A DNA stretch of 64,000 nucleotides from assembly GCA_001695595.3 (NCBI GenBank), contig MBPM02000007.1:1364001-1428000 (forward strand). Reading direction: 5' to 3'. Every line of letters begins with the position of its first letter. Within the stretch, counting starts at the first letter, position 1. The notes beneath the pieces were generated by a model. That model saw nothing but the letters and a program-made list of their open reading frames with translations. It searched no databases and was not told the origin of the DNA. Position numbers and translations under genes: made by a program. Of this stretch, positions 11,861 to 24,070 are shown piece after piece. This DNA is from Plasmopara viticola. Its lineage: Eukaryota > Oomycota > Peronosporomycetes > Peronosporales > Peronosporaceae.

Positions 11861-14170
11861 ATGCATTTGCGCTACGTGCCGCTCCTCGTAGCCACTTCCG
11901 TGGCCATAACTTCGTTTGCCGAGTCTGCGAGCAATGTTTCCATATCGCATCCACCACCAGATTCGTCTGCCTTCAAAGGTGACCGTGACACCGCGACAAA
12001 AGGTCTTGACACTCACCTTTCTCCCGCAAAGTCCGCGACCCACTTGCCGCCCGAGACGACTACACTCACGTTCGACCAAGAATATTTCAATGCGTCGTCT
12101 GTTGCCGACGAGATAAGGATGAATTCGCCCGTTTCCTCCAAATTGTACAAAATTTTGCACGACGACGTCAATCTCGTAACGCGAACGGGTCCAACGCTCC
12201 AGCGTCAGCTCTGGAAATTGGCAAATATTTCACCAGAAAAGCTTTTTGATAATCTGCATTTGTACGTGAAGCCCGATGAGACTATCTTTGAGAACACCGT
12301 GTGGAAGAATTGGGCCATCTATGTTTGCAAAAAGGAAAAGCGAAACATTGACTCAGCTTCAGCTGTCGTGCAAGCCATGAGCAGAGAAATTGGTGAAAAG
12401 AAATTGGTCACGATCCTGGAGAAAGGAATCGAAAATCCCCCCACACACGAAATCGCAGTGTTACTTAAGGAAGCGAATGAGAAGCTGTGGCTCGACCATC
12501 GCGAGCCTACGGACGTCTTCAGGGGCCTCAAACTCGACGAGCACGCAGAAGATTTGTTCAGCAACGTTCTCTACCCGACTTGGTCCAATTTCGTGCGAGC
12601 TTACGGCACCGAACATAAAAAAATTGACAGTACGGATCTGCTCTATTTGAAACAGATCTTTGATCACGACAACGACTTGCTGACGGTGCTCACTTCAGCG
12701 AAGAATATGAATAACGGGAAGGGTCGAGAGGTTTTAAACCAATTCATACATGAGCAAAGCGACTCGACGACCTTTTTCGTATCGCTCATGCACTCTCGAA
12801 AAGGACTAAGAGTGTATTTCACCAAGCACAAGCTTCATGGTGAAAAGCTGCAAGACGAAATTGTGACATTGACGGATCCAATGAGTGACATTAGCATTGA
12901 CTCTCTTCGGAAATTGCGCAACTTCATGTCAAAAAGATACCCGAATCCGGAAGATGTCTTGCGAGCTTTGCCCGACGACGATCCAATCCTGACAACTTGG
13001 CTTTCTTTCATGAAAATATCGACAGTCAATATGCCAGTGACGGGTCCCGAAATCAAGACGATCAAGATGCTGAGCTCCAAGGACATCAAGGATCCGAACA
13101 GCAGATTAATTCTCTACTCGTTTGTAAAGGTGTGGGTGAACAAGTCTGTGAAACCGAGCAAAGTTTATAAACTGGTCCTGTACGACGAAGGCCAAGAGGC
13201 TAAGAAGTTGCAGGACGTCTGGAAAACGTTCATTGATGCGTATAAGTTAAAGGCCAAGTTCCTCTTGCCGAACGAGAGCCCACCCACTTTTTCAGGTATA
13301 CACGAGGTCGCTAATGTGGAAGGGAACGAGCACGAGACTCCGAGAGAGATTAAGACATTTATGAAATTAAGTGCCAAGGCTCTCGATTGCACGCCAGACG
13401 AACTCGCTACAATGCGCTCGATTGTGTGGAATTGGGCACAGGAACAAGAACAGCCAGAACAAGTGCTGAAGACGCTATTGCTTGACGCGCACGCCACTCG
13501 GTTGCTAGACCATTGGGTAGGCTACATTAGTGAGTTCCTCAAACCGATGAAGCACGTTCGATTGGATGAAACGATGTCCCTGCCCAGCAAAGACCTGATG
13601 TACAGCAAGATGTTGAGGATGCTGAGCGCAGGGAGCGATCTAGGACACCCGCCGAGCCGTAAGATAATGAATAAGCATCTAAACAAATGGGCAGAATCGG
13701 GCATGTCCCCACAAGATCTCTTTGCGATGTTGGAGCTCGCCAATGCGAGTAAACAGCAGCTCTTGAGGGCCAAGAAATTGCTGAATTTTAGAGCTGGGAA
13801 GGCAAGTAAGTCGGTTCGAATGCGTTCAAATGGCTCACCAAAACTTGAATCACCCCCGTCTGCGAAGGCTAGTCCAACGGTGCGTGACGACCAAGTTGCA
13901 ACATTGATTGACAAAGCGTTTTTAGAGCTGCTCGACAATCCATTGCTGCCCATTTACCTCGATTTCATGAATAGATACAATGAGAGGCACATGACCAGTG
14001 GGACCTTGCTCACGACGCTCCAGGCCGCTTTTGAAAAGGATGACGTGGCGAATTTGCTCAACGCGGCAAAGAAGCACTCCACGCTGAAACAGGATCTGCA
14101 AAAGGAGGTGCTTGAGCTACACGATGAAGCACGAGTGTCATTGCTTGAACTGTTCAGACGCGACGCTTAG
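11861..14170 (+). CDS. Secreted WY/LWY-repeat effector-like protein, no RXLR motif
   Basis: This intron-free gene encodes 769 residues. Residues 1-20 form a signal peptide (MHLRYVPLLVATSVAITSFA). A low-complexity Ser/Pro/Thr linker follows to about residue 90, with no RXLR and no clear EER. From about residue 110 to the end the chain is helical with tandem modules of WY/LWY type. Tryptophan and tyrosine anchors lie at W118, W148/W151 with Y154, W210 with W241 and Y248, W380, W425 with W454 and Y461, W525 with W552 and Y555, W610, and Y699/Y706 in the last module. The typical phrase EPTDVFRGLKLDE starts near residue 215. In oomycetes such proteins are delivered to host cells and act as interaction scaffolds; the target here is unknown. 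The ATG is chosen because it gives the signal peptide and aligns with the paralogue at 45657-48032. The long undamaged frame amid decayed sequence implies selection. Confidence 0.88.
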   Translation: MHLRYVPLLVATSVAITSFAESASNVSISHPPPDSSAFKGDRDTATKGLDTHLSPAKSATHLPPETTTLTFDQEYFNASSVADEIRMNSPVSSKLYKILHDDVNLVTRTGPTLQRQLWKLANISPEKLFDNLHLYVKPDETIFENTVWKNWAIYVCKKEKRNIDSASAVVQAMSREIGEKKLVTILEKGIENPPTHEIAVLLKEANEKLWLDHREPTDVFRGLKLDEHAEDLFSNVLYPTWSNFVRAYGTEHKKIDSTDLLYLKQIFDHDNDLLTVLTSAKNMNNGKGREVLNQFIHEQSDSTTFFVSLMHSRKGLRVYFTKHKLHGEKLQDEIVTLTDPMSDISIDSLRKLRNFMSKRYPNPEDVLRALPDDDPILTTWLSFMKISTVNMPVTGPEIKTIKMLSSKDIKDPNSRLILYSFVKVWVNKSVKPSKVYKLVLYDEGQEAKKLQDVWKTFIDAYKLKAKFLLPNESPPTFSGIHEVANVEGNEHETPREIKTFMKLSAKALDCTPDELATMRSIVWNWAQEQEQPEQVLKTLLLDAHATRLLDHWVGYISEFLKPMKHVRLDETMSLPSKDLMYSKMLRMLSAGSDLGHPPSRKIMNKHLNKWAESGMSPQDLFAMLELANASKQQLLRAKKLLNFRAGKASKSVRMRSNGSPKLESPPSAKASPTVRDDQVATLIDKAFLELLDNPLLPIYLDFMNRYNERHMTSGTLLTTLQAAFEKDDVANLLNAAKKHSTLKQDLQKEVLELHDEARVSLLELFRRDA

Positions 14171-16300
14171 AGGGCTGGCATTTAAGAGCGTACGCTCCAA
14201 TGATGTACAACAGGCAGGATATGAAGTCAGACGTTGAGTAGGATGTTTATACGAATACATGTTGTTTTCTTTTCAATTACTTGTTGTTAATCTCCTACCT
14301 GCGCCCTTGTAGCATGGAGCAACTCAATGAGATCACCAACCACCTCAACCAAACAGAGATCGCGCATTCTAGATTAGGGCTGCACGGCTGAACGACTGCC
14401 GCCTCTAAAGGTAGACGAATCTTTCATAAGTCTCAAGATTTAGATGCATGGATAGCAGGGACGAGGAAACACAACTGCGTGCCGAGTAGGTCAAGGAAGA
14501 GGCTGACCGTCAGCCAAAGGGATCTAATTGGTGGCAAGAAGAGCCGAAAGTATGAGCCGACAGCAACATCGACTCAAGAGTAGAAAGCTGTAACGTCGTC
14601 TCTTCAGGCAACAGATTATACGCCCTACGTGTAGCAGCAGGCATTAATCGAGTTTGTGGAGAAACCTGACGGGCAAGCGACTACAATTAAAGGGTCGAAC
14701 AACACAACTTTGCGAGTCAATCTTTAGACGATACTTGCAACTTGAAGCAAAGTAAGAGGAAGAAGGCACGCGGCGCTAAAGCTGCGAATATTTGCCAGGT
14801 ATAGCTTTTACTTGACAGTTACTTCAAAGAGCGTGCAGAACGATTGGTGCCGACTTTCATCACCGCACCCCGCCATTTTCTCGTCAAGATGCGAGCATCA
14901 TTGCTGTATGGCCATCACTCAATATACAATCACTGTCGAATGCTCCTCTAATTTACCGGTAGATTTAAATTTAAAGACAGGCACAACAATTTGTCACAAT
15001 TTTTTGCCATTATTCGTGAGTACCCAGTCAATCTTCACGTCAAGATGCTAGCATCATTGCTGTGACGCCCATTTCACAAAGTACGGTCACTACCTGCCAA
15101 GGTCTATGTACTATTTGCCAAATTTGCCCTCATTACCGAAAATGTCCGCGTGTGAGACTTTATTTCCCGTAAAACTAGGACGTGCAGTACTATCTGATAT
15201 CGCATATGTAAATATTGCTACCAATTGCTCACATTCTCCTGCCTATAATCGTGACTTCAAAAGGTACACATTGCGTTGACACGGCGATCGCGCATGGAAT
15301 GCGCCTGCCACTGCTTATCCAGTACGACACTCACAGTGCGTAGACTTCTGCTTCGAAGATTGCGAGCATTACATAGGCGGAAGAAAGGCAATGCTTTGTT
15401 GGTAATCCATTGCGCACTTTACACCATTCTATATGGCTTCGTGGTTTGTAGTAGCGCAACTTCACGTAAAATCATTACAAGCAAATTGTCTGCAGGCATA
15501 GCATTAGGTATAGAATCTCATTTTTTTCAGAAACAAAAGGTATGCTTACGAGAAGGCATTAACTAATGCATCGTGTCGTGTAAATGGTGAAGAATTTACA
15601 GACAATCGAGCACAAACACCTTGAACTGAGCACGCTAGAAAATCGTAAATAATTTGGGTATACCAGAAAGGATTTAAGGTATGCACGTAATTTGTCGTCG
15701 CACTTGCAATGTGGTTGCGTAGAGGTAAACTATCTGTTGGCGTTCATATCCGATTTTAAGTGATCTTATTCTTAGTACATCATAATGACTCGCGCCGAAG
15801 CGTCTATTGCCTCCCTCGCCTCGGAGCTCGATTACTTTAGACACAGCAAGGCGTTGCCTTCGAGTAAGTGATAGCACGCTAAAGTTCTGGCTGCATATAT
15901 CTTACCCAGACTGACAATCGACTAGTGATCCTCGTCCGTTTTGACCTCGGTGTTTGCGTATCCTGGAAATTCGATACGTCAAAGTTTTTTCTTCTGCCTC
16001 TGTGTGTATGTTCGAGCTTAAAACCGTGGCTTGCACAAAAAGGAAGGAAACAAAATTTTTCGGCAAGCTTTTGCTCACTGATATCCGAAGGTAGCAAGCA
16101 ATAAGCTGAGTTATGGTCCTACCTCTTATTCTTGATAACTAACTGTATTAAAATTTAGACTGGAGCGTTACCAATATAATCTTCTACATTATTCGCCTCA
16201 CTATGCACAGCGCCACCATTGTTTTTTTCTTACCAAAGATCCGGCTATTAATTTAAAAGCTCGGCTTCATGTGATGGCCCGTTTCATTCTTCCAATACTT
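14171..16300. other. Intergenic downstream of the first WY gene
   Basis: No intact gene is supported. Around 14315-14570 a plus-strand frame reads MEQLNEITNHLNQTE and then breaks; it may be a degraded retroelement gag or other coding relic, but I cannot name it. A direct repeat lies at 14890-14960 and 15046-15100. The rest shows no feature. Confidence 0.35.
14890..15100 (+). repeat. Interrupted direct repeat (about 55-70 bp units)
   Basis: The phrase cgtcaagatg(c/t)gagcatcattgctgt occurs at about 14882-14908 and, with few changes, at about 15039-15063. Similar sequence follows each copy (atcactgtc / ggtcactacc). The units are about 155 bp apart. It looks like an old local duplication. Confidence 0.6.
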
Positions 16301-16435
16301 ACAACACATGTATTTTGGAAAAGAGGGGTGTTACCCATCAGTCTTTAATCTGATACACAAAATCTGTTACATCATAAAGATGGTCAAACAGGCGGCAGAG
16401 GAGGCTGTCAGACGCTCGGGTCATTTGACGATGAC

Positions 16436-16550
16436 CAAGTCGACCTACAGCAAAGGCTGCGCAAGCGACAAAGATTGCACCTACCAAAAAGGCTACGCAA
16501 GCAACAAAGGTTGCTTTAACTACAAAGGTCATGCCTACGCTGTGGATGGC
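16436..16550 (+). repeat. Coding-like tandem repeat, three units of 36 bp
   Basis: On the plus strand three 12-residue units can be read: TYSKGCASDKDC, TYQKGYASNKGC and FNYKGHAYAVDG. They sit in a frame open from about 16380 (ATG at 16380, MVKQAAEEAVRR) to 16688. The repeat could be a scrap of a Cys/Lys-rich protein or of a retroelement. Diverged copies of its leading segment occur near 4150 and 27240. No function can be given. Confidence 0.55.
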
Positions 16551-16699
16551 GAGCTGAAACAGCGGAGGTTCCTTTTGCAAGAAAGACTTTGCAAGGTCCT
16601 CCGACTTCACTGTGGCAGTGAACTCACGCCTATCTTTCTTTCTCGTCGGGTGGGAAGGAAAATTGCCTCCGTCCGGTGCAAATGGTAAGAAGTGCCGTA

Positions 16700-18680
16700 G
16701 GCGCTTACAAACACTCGCCTGGTTTCACGCCTGCTAAAACGGCTAAATTGATTCTTCTCTGATCAACGGGTTTGACAAGGAGGGCCTTCCAAATTACTAA
16801 ACCGGTTGATACGCGCAAACGCACTAAGCAGTACGCTTATCTGCAATGCATGTGGTGGGAGCTATCCAGAGGCCACTTCTCGTGCGGCGAGTTTTTAGTC
16901 ATTTTTAGCACATTCTTGTGGCTGCTTTGCATTTGCTTTTAGCACTGTATCAAATATTACATAGGGCTTTTGCTCAGCGTCAAAGGATTAGATACAGAGA
17001 TGGTTCGTGCCAGGTCTTGATATTCTCAATAAATTCTACATACCTTTTGGAGTCATGGAATAATTGACGAAATTATGGTGGAGCTGCCAGAGTGTGATAA
17101 TCCAAAGCGTGGCCACCGCTGCTTATACTATACCTGTCTTCTTTGTAGGTCAGAATTAGGGTTGTCTCGGCTTTGGCAAGAGGTTACGCTCGGCGATGAG
17201 GAACTTTTCCATCCGTCCAAAGATCTCGGCTTACTTACATATCGTTCTGTGCTTTAAATTTCAGATTACGCTTCTATCCGCTCGTGGTAGAAACAAATGA
17301 CATACGTTAGACATCACCACTCTACAATGATATTGCATACCGATCTTTGCAATTTATTGTATCGAACGCTCCGCGGGCGATCCAGATTGCATCGCATACT
17401 GATCATCGCCTTCGCTCCTACATACATCTTGTACAGAGTTGGAGGCTTCAGTTATGACATATGATTGCCCTTGTACTACCACTTAAAATTTAATCCCGCA
17501 AAGAGCAAATGGCTCTAAAGCGAGCTTATCAAGAGTGTCATAAACAGTATCGTCAGTAGCTGGAAGCCGCTGAGACTACAACCCCACTCGTCTCCTTCCA
17601 ACAACGCCGCTATAGCCACATCGCTTAACAACTCGAGTGGACGCGAATACTACACAGCGAGTCATCGCACTGTCAATGAACACGCGAATAATCACAGGAG
17701 TAGAAGATAAGCTGCTATCGCTATTCTAAATACAGACGGTCCTCCGCGATCGACACACAAGACTGAAGACTCAGGCGATAGCGGATTAGCAAACTGAAAG
17801 GATGGTCAACATCACAGCCTACTGAAGGCACAAGCATTTCTGAAGCATCATCAAAACAGTTTGAATAACATCGTAACTCAGATAAAACATACTTTTTATC
17901 TTCAAGAGTCAGAGGTGACCCGGTCACCCAGTGACGCCTCGGCCTTTAATGTTTTTTTGTAATAAGCGGCAATTAAATGTATACGTCTGAGGTGGCTATC
18001 TTGGGATTCGAATCGTAGGTTCTATAAACCTCCGAAAAGATAGACTTCTTTGACCATTTAAATTATTAAATTTAAGGTCGGATCGACTGCCAAGTGTCTC
18101 ATCAAAATACTCGAACCTTGTCGGGAAAATGATTGCCCCTATGTATATTCATATGCTCGTTTCACTTTAAAACTCACAACGTCGACGTGCTTGACCTTTC
18201 AGCCTTTTGGCTACATCAAATGCGACTATGAGCACTTTCAGCCGCCGTATGATCACCCGTGATTGACCTGACAGGGGAAAAATGCTTCAAAGAGCACCTT
18301 AGGTTCAAAAATACCTCGGGTTTCGTATGAGACTCGAAGCCCAGAGGATTGCTTTCGCTCCAAAGACGCTCCACAAAGCCGCCGGAGGATTTGATATTGA
18401 CTCGACTAGACTTAATGAGTACACCGACTTATGCCTCTCCATGACTGTAAAAGTCCGATGATAAGCTTCTTCAATTTTTCAAAGTGTCAAACTTAACCTT
18501 TCGATTGGTCGCAATACTTAATCCCTTTAATATGACTGAAATTTATATTATTTGAATCGCGGGCGAGAGAGGCAATTCGTCTTAAATTAGACAGCGAAAG
18601 AAAAAGGTTTCCCAACCCCAAATTTTACCAACTAAAAAAGCATTCGGACTTATACGAGTTGTCAATGCTCCAGGGATCCA
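16700..18680. other. Intergenic with possible Gypsy remnant
   Basis: The minus-strand frame at 17721-17927 reads SPLTLEDKKYVLSELRCYSN followed by CF. This resembles the linker just before RT in Gypsy polyproteins, but the match is weak. No gene is supported elsewhere. Confidence 0.3.
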
Positions 18681-18684
18681 TGAT

Positions 18685-19500
18685 TTACTGATACAAAGGG
18701 TGTGAGCTTTGAAGATGCGTGAGCGGCATGTTAAAGTGCAAACTTAAACATTTACAGCTTATTGGACAACGTATGTGGCGTGGTAGTGCACGTATGTCGC
18801 CAAGCACACAGTTGACCGTTTCTGTCCGACTATCTGTCTTCGATCGATTCTTGGTCAATGACATGACCAAGCAGCCTTCCGCTAGTTGGCTTTGACCAAA
18901 GCGCAGACATAGTTTGTGGGTCCCAAATCGATAAATTTCGGGCTGGTGACTTGAATCGTGGCGTGGGCCAAGTCGATTTCTATGCTAATTTTATTGCTGC
19001 TTTCGAAGCTGCCGAGGTCCCCCATATCCTTCGACTCAAAGACACATTTGACGATGTTGGCATGAAGTTAACTTGCCTTTACAGCATTTAAAAAAGCTAT
19101 GAAGTCGATGTGGACCCTCATCGCCGACTAGTCTCCTTTGAGCATCCATAGACGGATACATCTTTAAATTGTATGTGGACAGCTCTTGCTGTCGCCGGAA
19201 CATTTAATGCCCTATTGGCATCGACAGCATGCCACTGGACGTGCCGTTAGGATATATCCGACAGGCTTTTTGGATTTAAAAAAGGCTCGAACATAGTTTA
19301 AGCAATGCGTATTTTCTTGAAATTGGCGTGTTTGCCGGTACCGCTGGACATTCTGTTCGATCGCCGAACACATGAAGGCGGTGATAAGTGCAAAACTTTC
19401 AACGTCTTCACTATGGAACTCTTTGTTTCTCGGCATAAATTCACGTTGCTGACTATTGCCTGGTGACACCGAAGATCGTGTCTGGTACGTGTATCACTTT
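18685..19500 (-). mobile_element. Decayed Ty3/Gypsy fragment (RT)
   Basis: The minus strand near 19030-19075 reads LHANIVKCVFESKD, homologous to the RT segments at 9580-9640 and 30060-30120. The surrounding frames are broken. The segment at 18775-18815 also recurs near 7060-7110. Borders are approximate and no LTR was recognised. Confidence 0.55.
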
Positions 19501-22500
19501 GATGTAGACCTCTGAGAGAAAAATAATAACGAGTCAAGGGCAACCTTCAGATACTTTGCTTTCGTATCCTACGTACGCTATCCATAAGGCATATTTACGA
19601 TATCTTTTATATGAGCAAAGGATATTGAAAGAAATTTTAAGCACCATCTAAAAAATTAAAAAACACTGAAATTTTTGGCAATAGGCAAGCCATGGACTTA
19701 GCCGCTTCGAGCTCTTTGAGGCTTAGCAGCTCCGAGATTTCTTGAAAGAACTTTGAATCGGATCGTACCCGCCGTGACAAAACGACCATCATATCCATCA
19801 TTTATCCATAAGAAGATGGATTTGTTATTGCTACAGCGTCGCTCGTGGCACCCGGGGATCGATTTTGAATCACATTCCAGCACTTCTCATGCGAAATTAT
19901 GCCATTTTTAATATGATTTCGTTTTTGAGCCGTGAGGCTGTGCTGCCCACTTTGCCTTGCGGACCTATAAAAATCGTCTGCAATAACTTTTTAGTGAGGC
20001 TAGGATACTCACCTATAAATCTGTGTTGCTCACCGCGGTTTGCAGGCGTAATTGGCTGTGCAGTGTTACCCACCTGTTTCACCTAACTTCCCGCTCTAAT
20101 TTGCAGACCGATATTTCCAAATAATAGCATTTGTTACCCGTTGTTTGCAATACCTTAGCCTTTTCTTTATGTGAAGATATTCGTTTTGAAAAAAGTATGA
20201 AGTACAGCTTGCATGTGAAAGTATGCTACAACATTATTTTGAACGTCTTCAGCAACCGGTGCTGCTAAATTAAGTTGGCAACCCGCTAATAAAGGTTATA
20301 AATACTTTTATGAAGCAATCAGTACCTCTGATACCTCTCATACTGTTGTTGACACTCTTTAAGCTATTTTTTTAAAAGTTTGCTAGTCGAGCTAAAATTG
20401 AAGGATTATAGGTTGCTCTCTCTTCGAGCACCAGCTTAACAATTTTTATCTGACTGTCGTCCGTAGTCGATGTGCAAAATCTTTATGAACATCAGAGTAT
20501 AGAAACGGCTCGAAGTTTGTTTTCATAATCTCGTACACTTTTATGTGCAAGCACCAGTTTACCGCTCGTGTTCCCTCCTCCACAAGCTGTCAATATAACA
20601 GGAGCAAAGATCATATGGTTGGTGTCAAACATAATCGACTAAATTTTCCCTCGCAGGATGTACCGCCCTTACCGACGATTGACAAATCCCTGCGCAGCTA
20701 TTAAAGGCGACCTGTTAAAGCCCCTTACGCTCAAGTTGTCCTATCTTTTGGACTTATAGAAACATGACAAGTGATTAATGTATTTTGTATACAATTTATG
20801 TGTTAGTGCTTACTGCAGCCAAAACAGTAAATGTTGCTTTGCTCGGCAACACCTGAGTCTATAAGGTTTGAACTTGAGTCAAGACATTTTTAGGACGAGG
20901 AAGTGTCCATCCACATCATTTTAATAAAGCGAACCTGTCTTTGATTCTACTTCCCTTGAAAATACAATTTAGATTGCCGCTTCTCGTGTTACGATCTGCT
21001 TACTTGATGTGTAAGAGGAGTAGCACCCCAGAAATGAGTGTTTACGTTTCACTTAACTCATGAACAGTCGGGACTATTTTCTTGGTTAGGGGTACGGAAG
21101 CCTAAATGTTCCCGGAGCTTTAACTTTGCCAAAAAAACTCTTGAGCGTTCTATATTTATTGCGAAGACACAAACCACTTTGGTTGAGTGCTTCACGGGTA
21201 GCCCCAGGTAGATGCGTGCGAACGCTACGCAAACCTGAGCATCTACGGTCAAGGCCGTCCTAGTGGCTGTTAGTCCAATAGAAGAAATTCTGGCTTTCAT
21301 TTCCATTGTATGTGAAAATCTTTCGTCCACTGGATTGTACGACTCACTAGAAGTACTCAGTGTGCAAAATGATAGAGATTCGGCAGGTTGGCTATAATCA
21401 TGAGGTTACTTTAACATAATAAAGCTTTCTACCTTTGAGGTCGGCTTAACGTTGCATTCTAGCCATTTGCATACTGCAAGCGATTGAGCTGTTGAAACAC
21501 AGTGAAAAGTGTCTTTCTTAGATGCCTAATATCGCCATGTTTAACTATTATCTCAAGATACACCTGCTTTGTCGGAGCAGAACTCCGGTCTCATCTATAT
21601 TGTTAACAACGTCCCGCACAATAACGAGTCGTATTAAAGTATTGATCCAAGTTTGAACTAAGTGCGTGCTTGCCATCCCTTCCTGATTCTCCTGACACTC
21701 CGGGGTATAAAAGCAGTAACAAATGTGCGAGCACGTACAAGACATCAAAATCATGTCGGATTCAGAATATAAGCTAAGTTGTTCAAATTGCAACCAGCGC
21801 AAAAGAATTGAATATCTTGTCTATAGTTTTGCCTGACAAGATATATTACATTCAAGGATCCCGCTGGACAATCATTTCCTTTCAAACATCCTCCTACTTT
21901 TGATCAGTCTATATTGTAATCGAGTGCAATGTAATTACTGTGTGAAAAGGTTGCACAACTAAACAAAAATAAAATTGATGCATGCTATTGCCTTTCTGTA
22001 AAGTTTGAAAGCCCTGAAATAGAAATACGCGTTTTGAGAGCGTCGTACTAGAAACCAGTGGCAAATTTATTTTAAATGCGATCGTCGTAATTACGCAATG
22101 AGTATTGTAAGAAGTCAAACTTATGGTCTAAATGATGTAAGCACGAATTGCATGCAATGTTAGACCTTGGAAGCGCCACTGTTTATCACCAGACATCGTA
22201 CAACTTATAACGTTGCAACACGATCACAGAATCGAAGCAATTGTATACGATTTGGCTGAGATACGACCTACATATGTACTTGGCACACATGTCTGAGGTA
22301 CTTCACCCTAATTTTATTTTTAGAAAGCTGATCATTTCAATTCACTTATGAATTGAGTTAAATGCTAAACCTTCTAGTTTTATATAATCTAACCAAAACA
22401 ATATTTGTGCACAAAGCACGTGGCTTGTACCACACGCGCTCAATGGCAAAAATCAGCTTTAGCAATTCATCAACGATTTCTAGAACTTTAGTCGTGCAGC

Positions 22501-23050
22501 TTACGGCACGAGGTGCACCTTACGAACAGGCTCGCAAGTAGCAAACTTTCGATACACAATCCTAGTAGCCACAGCCTTTAAAAGTCTACCTGTTGTATAG
22601 GCACAACAGGGGCAACATTTTGATAGCCTCACCGAAAAACTTATCACTGTATGAAGCCGACATTATTTGTTTTGGTCAGTAAGCAATTAAGCTAGAAAGT
22701 GTATCGATCATTGTAACATTTCTAAAACTTCGCAAAAGTTAGTGTAATCGCGAAGTATCAGTAAGGCTACATTTATCGAGTATGACTACTTATTAGTATA
22801 CCGCACCAAGTTTTTGTGGAAGCCGGATTTGGAGACACGTATAAAACATCGCACGATACGCCATGATTAGCAAGAAAATGCGCTACTTATCACGTACCCA
22901 AATGAGTAGTTATTATGAAGATGGGTCACACTTCCTGAAGCGATGCGTCAATCGATTTCCGAGTGCTAAAGTGGTAGAGAAAATTTTAGATGCATTGACT
23001 TTTAAGGACGAAAAGCATGCGCATGTCGGCTTTTTATCGTACAAATGTAG
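19501..23050. other. Intergenic, nothing recognised
   Basis: No supported gene, RNA or repeat boundary. A short phrase near 21550-21580 (atctcaagatacac) recurs near 44345-44372. The minus-strand frame at 21548-21802 ends in DVVNNIDETGVLL, faintly like a Tc1/pogo transposase, but this is too short to call. Confidence 0.35.
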
Positions 23051-23183
23051 TTGCTGTTTCTTCCGCCGCTGTATGAGCCCAAACTTTCGCGAATTACAGG
23101 TTGCGATAATCTTGAGCGTACAAAAAACTGACTATATTTTTATTTATATGCGACTTGACTTTTTGAAATCCGATGTCCATTAG
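22863..23183 (+). CDS. Small hypothetical open frame, 106 codons
   Basis: An ATG-started frame of 106 codons follows a short AT-rich leader. The product is basic with a cluster of cysteines (CSCCFFRRC, residues about 60-70). There is no signal peptide, no known domain and no homologue in the window. Length alone does not exclude chance in this background, so it is listed only as a possibility. Confidence 0.15.
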   Translation: MISKKMRYLSRTQMSSYYEDGSHFLKRCVNRFPSAKVVEKILDALTFKDEKHAHVGFLSYKCSCCFFRRCMSPNFRELQVAIILSVQKTDYIFIYMRLDFLKSDVH

Positions 23184-23371
23184 TGCTGACATTGAGGTAA
23201 ATCCCGAAGTAAAGTTTTAGGCTGTGCTGTGCTACTCTAATGCTATTCTTCTCAATTCTTCTAGAAGCCTCTCTGTGACGTCACCGGTGATTTCATGATT
23301 TTCTGAAACTTAGTTCGTAACCTTTTGTCGTCACCTGCTTCTTCAATGCAACGCCATCCGCCTGTTCAACA
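23100..23371 (-). repeat. 3' LTR of the decayed Copia element
   Basis: The right edge cctgttcaaca at 23361-23371 is the shared Copia LTR boundary and the segment matches the other LTRs (for example gtgacgtcac and agaagcctctctg). The left edge could not be located precisely because the terminal TGTTGA is no longer readable. Confidence 0.6.
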
Positions 23372-23506
23372 TGCATTCGCTCTCTTTTTATGTCGGTGAT
23401 TGCGTCTTTGATAGCATCATGATTAGTTTACACGAAATGACCACTGCGTTGACTTCATGTTGATTGAGTTTGTTCGCCGCGTCGTCAATGCATTGTGTCT
23501 ACCGAA

Positions 23507-24070
23507 TTAGAGGTGTGTGCTGTTCTTGCGATCATGTTGATCTCCATTCCAAGAGAACTTGGCCTGGCGCAATTCTATCAATTTTATCGAGTTCTCGAAT
23601 GCATCTTTCACATCTTGTATTTTCTCGATCATCTTGACTGCCGTTAACGTAACGGCAAACAGTAGTAAGATGCCATTCTTGCCCTTGACGTAGACGCACA
23701 CATTCACTTCACTATTTCAAAGCCTTTTTGCAAAACGACAGCTTGTAGCCTGTTTGAGTCCGTAAATTGTTTTATCCAGCTTGCAGATTTTTTCTCGAAA
23801 TTGGCATTGCCGAACGGCACACCCATGGCACATTTCATGGAATTTTTGGTCATAAACGCGATTTTGACATCCACTTGTTTGGTGACGTCTCCTTCTGCAA
23901 ACATCATCAGAAGAAGAGCTCTTATTAGTTGATATTTGCAGCGGTTATTTTTACTCGTAGGAAGTCATGCCATTTTTTTGCTTTAAACCTAGGCAACGAG
24001 TTGAGCCTTGTATCGCACCACTTCATCGAGAATGTTAAGCTTTTTCGCAAAACCCAATCGGCAACAGATT
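23507..24070 (-). pseudogene. Copia reverse-transcriptase relic
   Basis: Two adjoining minus-strand frames (23704-23907 and 23507-23707) plus an upstream part cover the RT domain: RYKAQLVA, then QVDVKIAF (the usual QVDVKTAF motif with its catalytic Asp retained), then VPFGNANFEK, then CVYVKGKNGILLL. The YVDD catalytic box that should follow this last motif is not readable, since the sequence there gives FAVTLTA. The frames are separated by a stop or shift at about 23705. Reverse transcription is lost. Confidence 0.75.

Noticed and set aside
18000..18025. tRNA T-loop-like phrase (gattcgaatc on the minus strand)
   Set aside because: Flanking bases do not form a T stem, and no acceptor, D or anticodon arm can be drawn.
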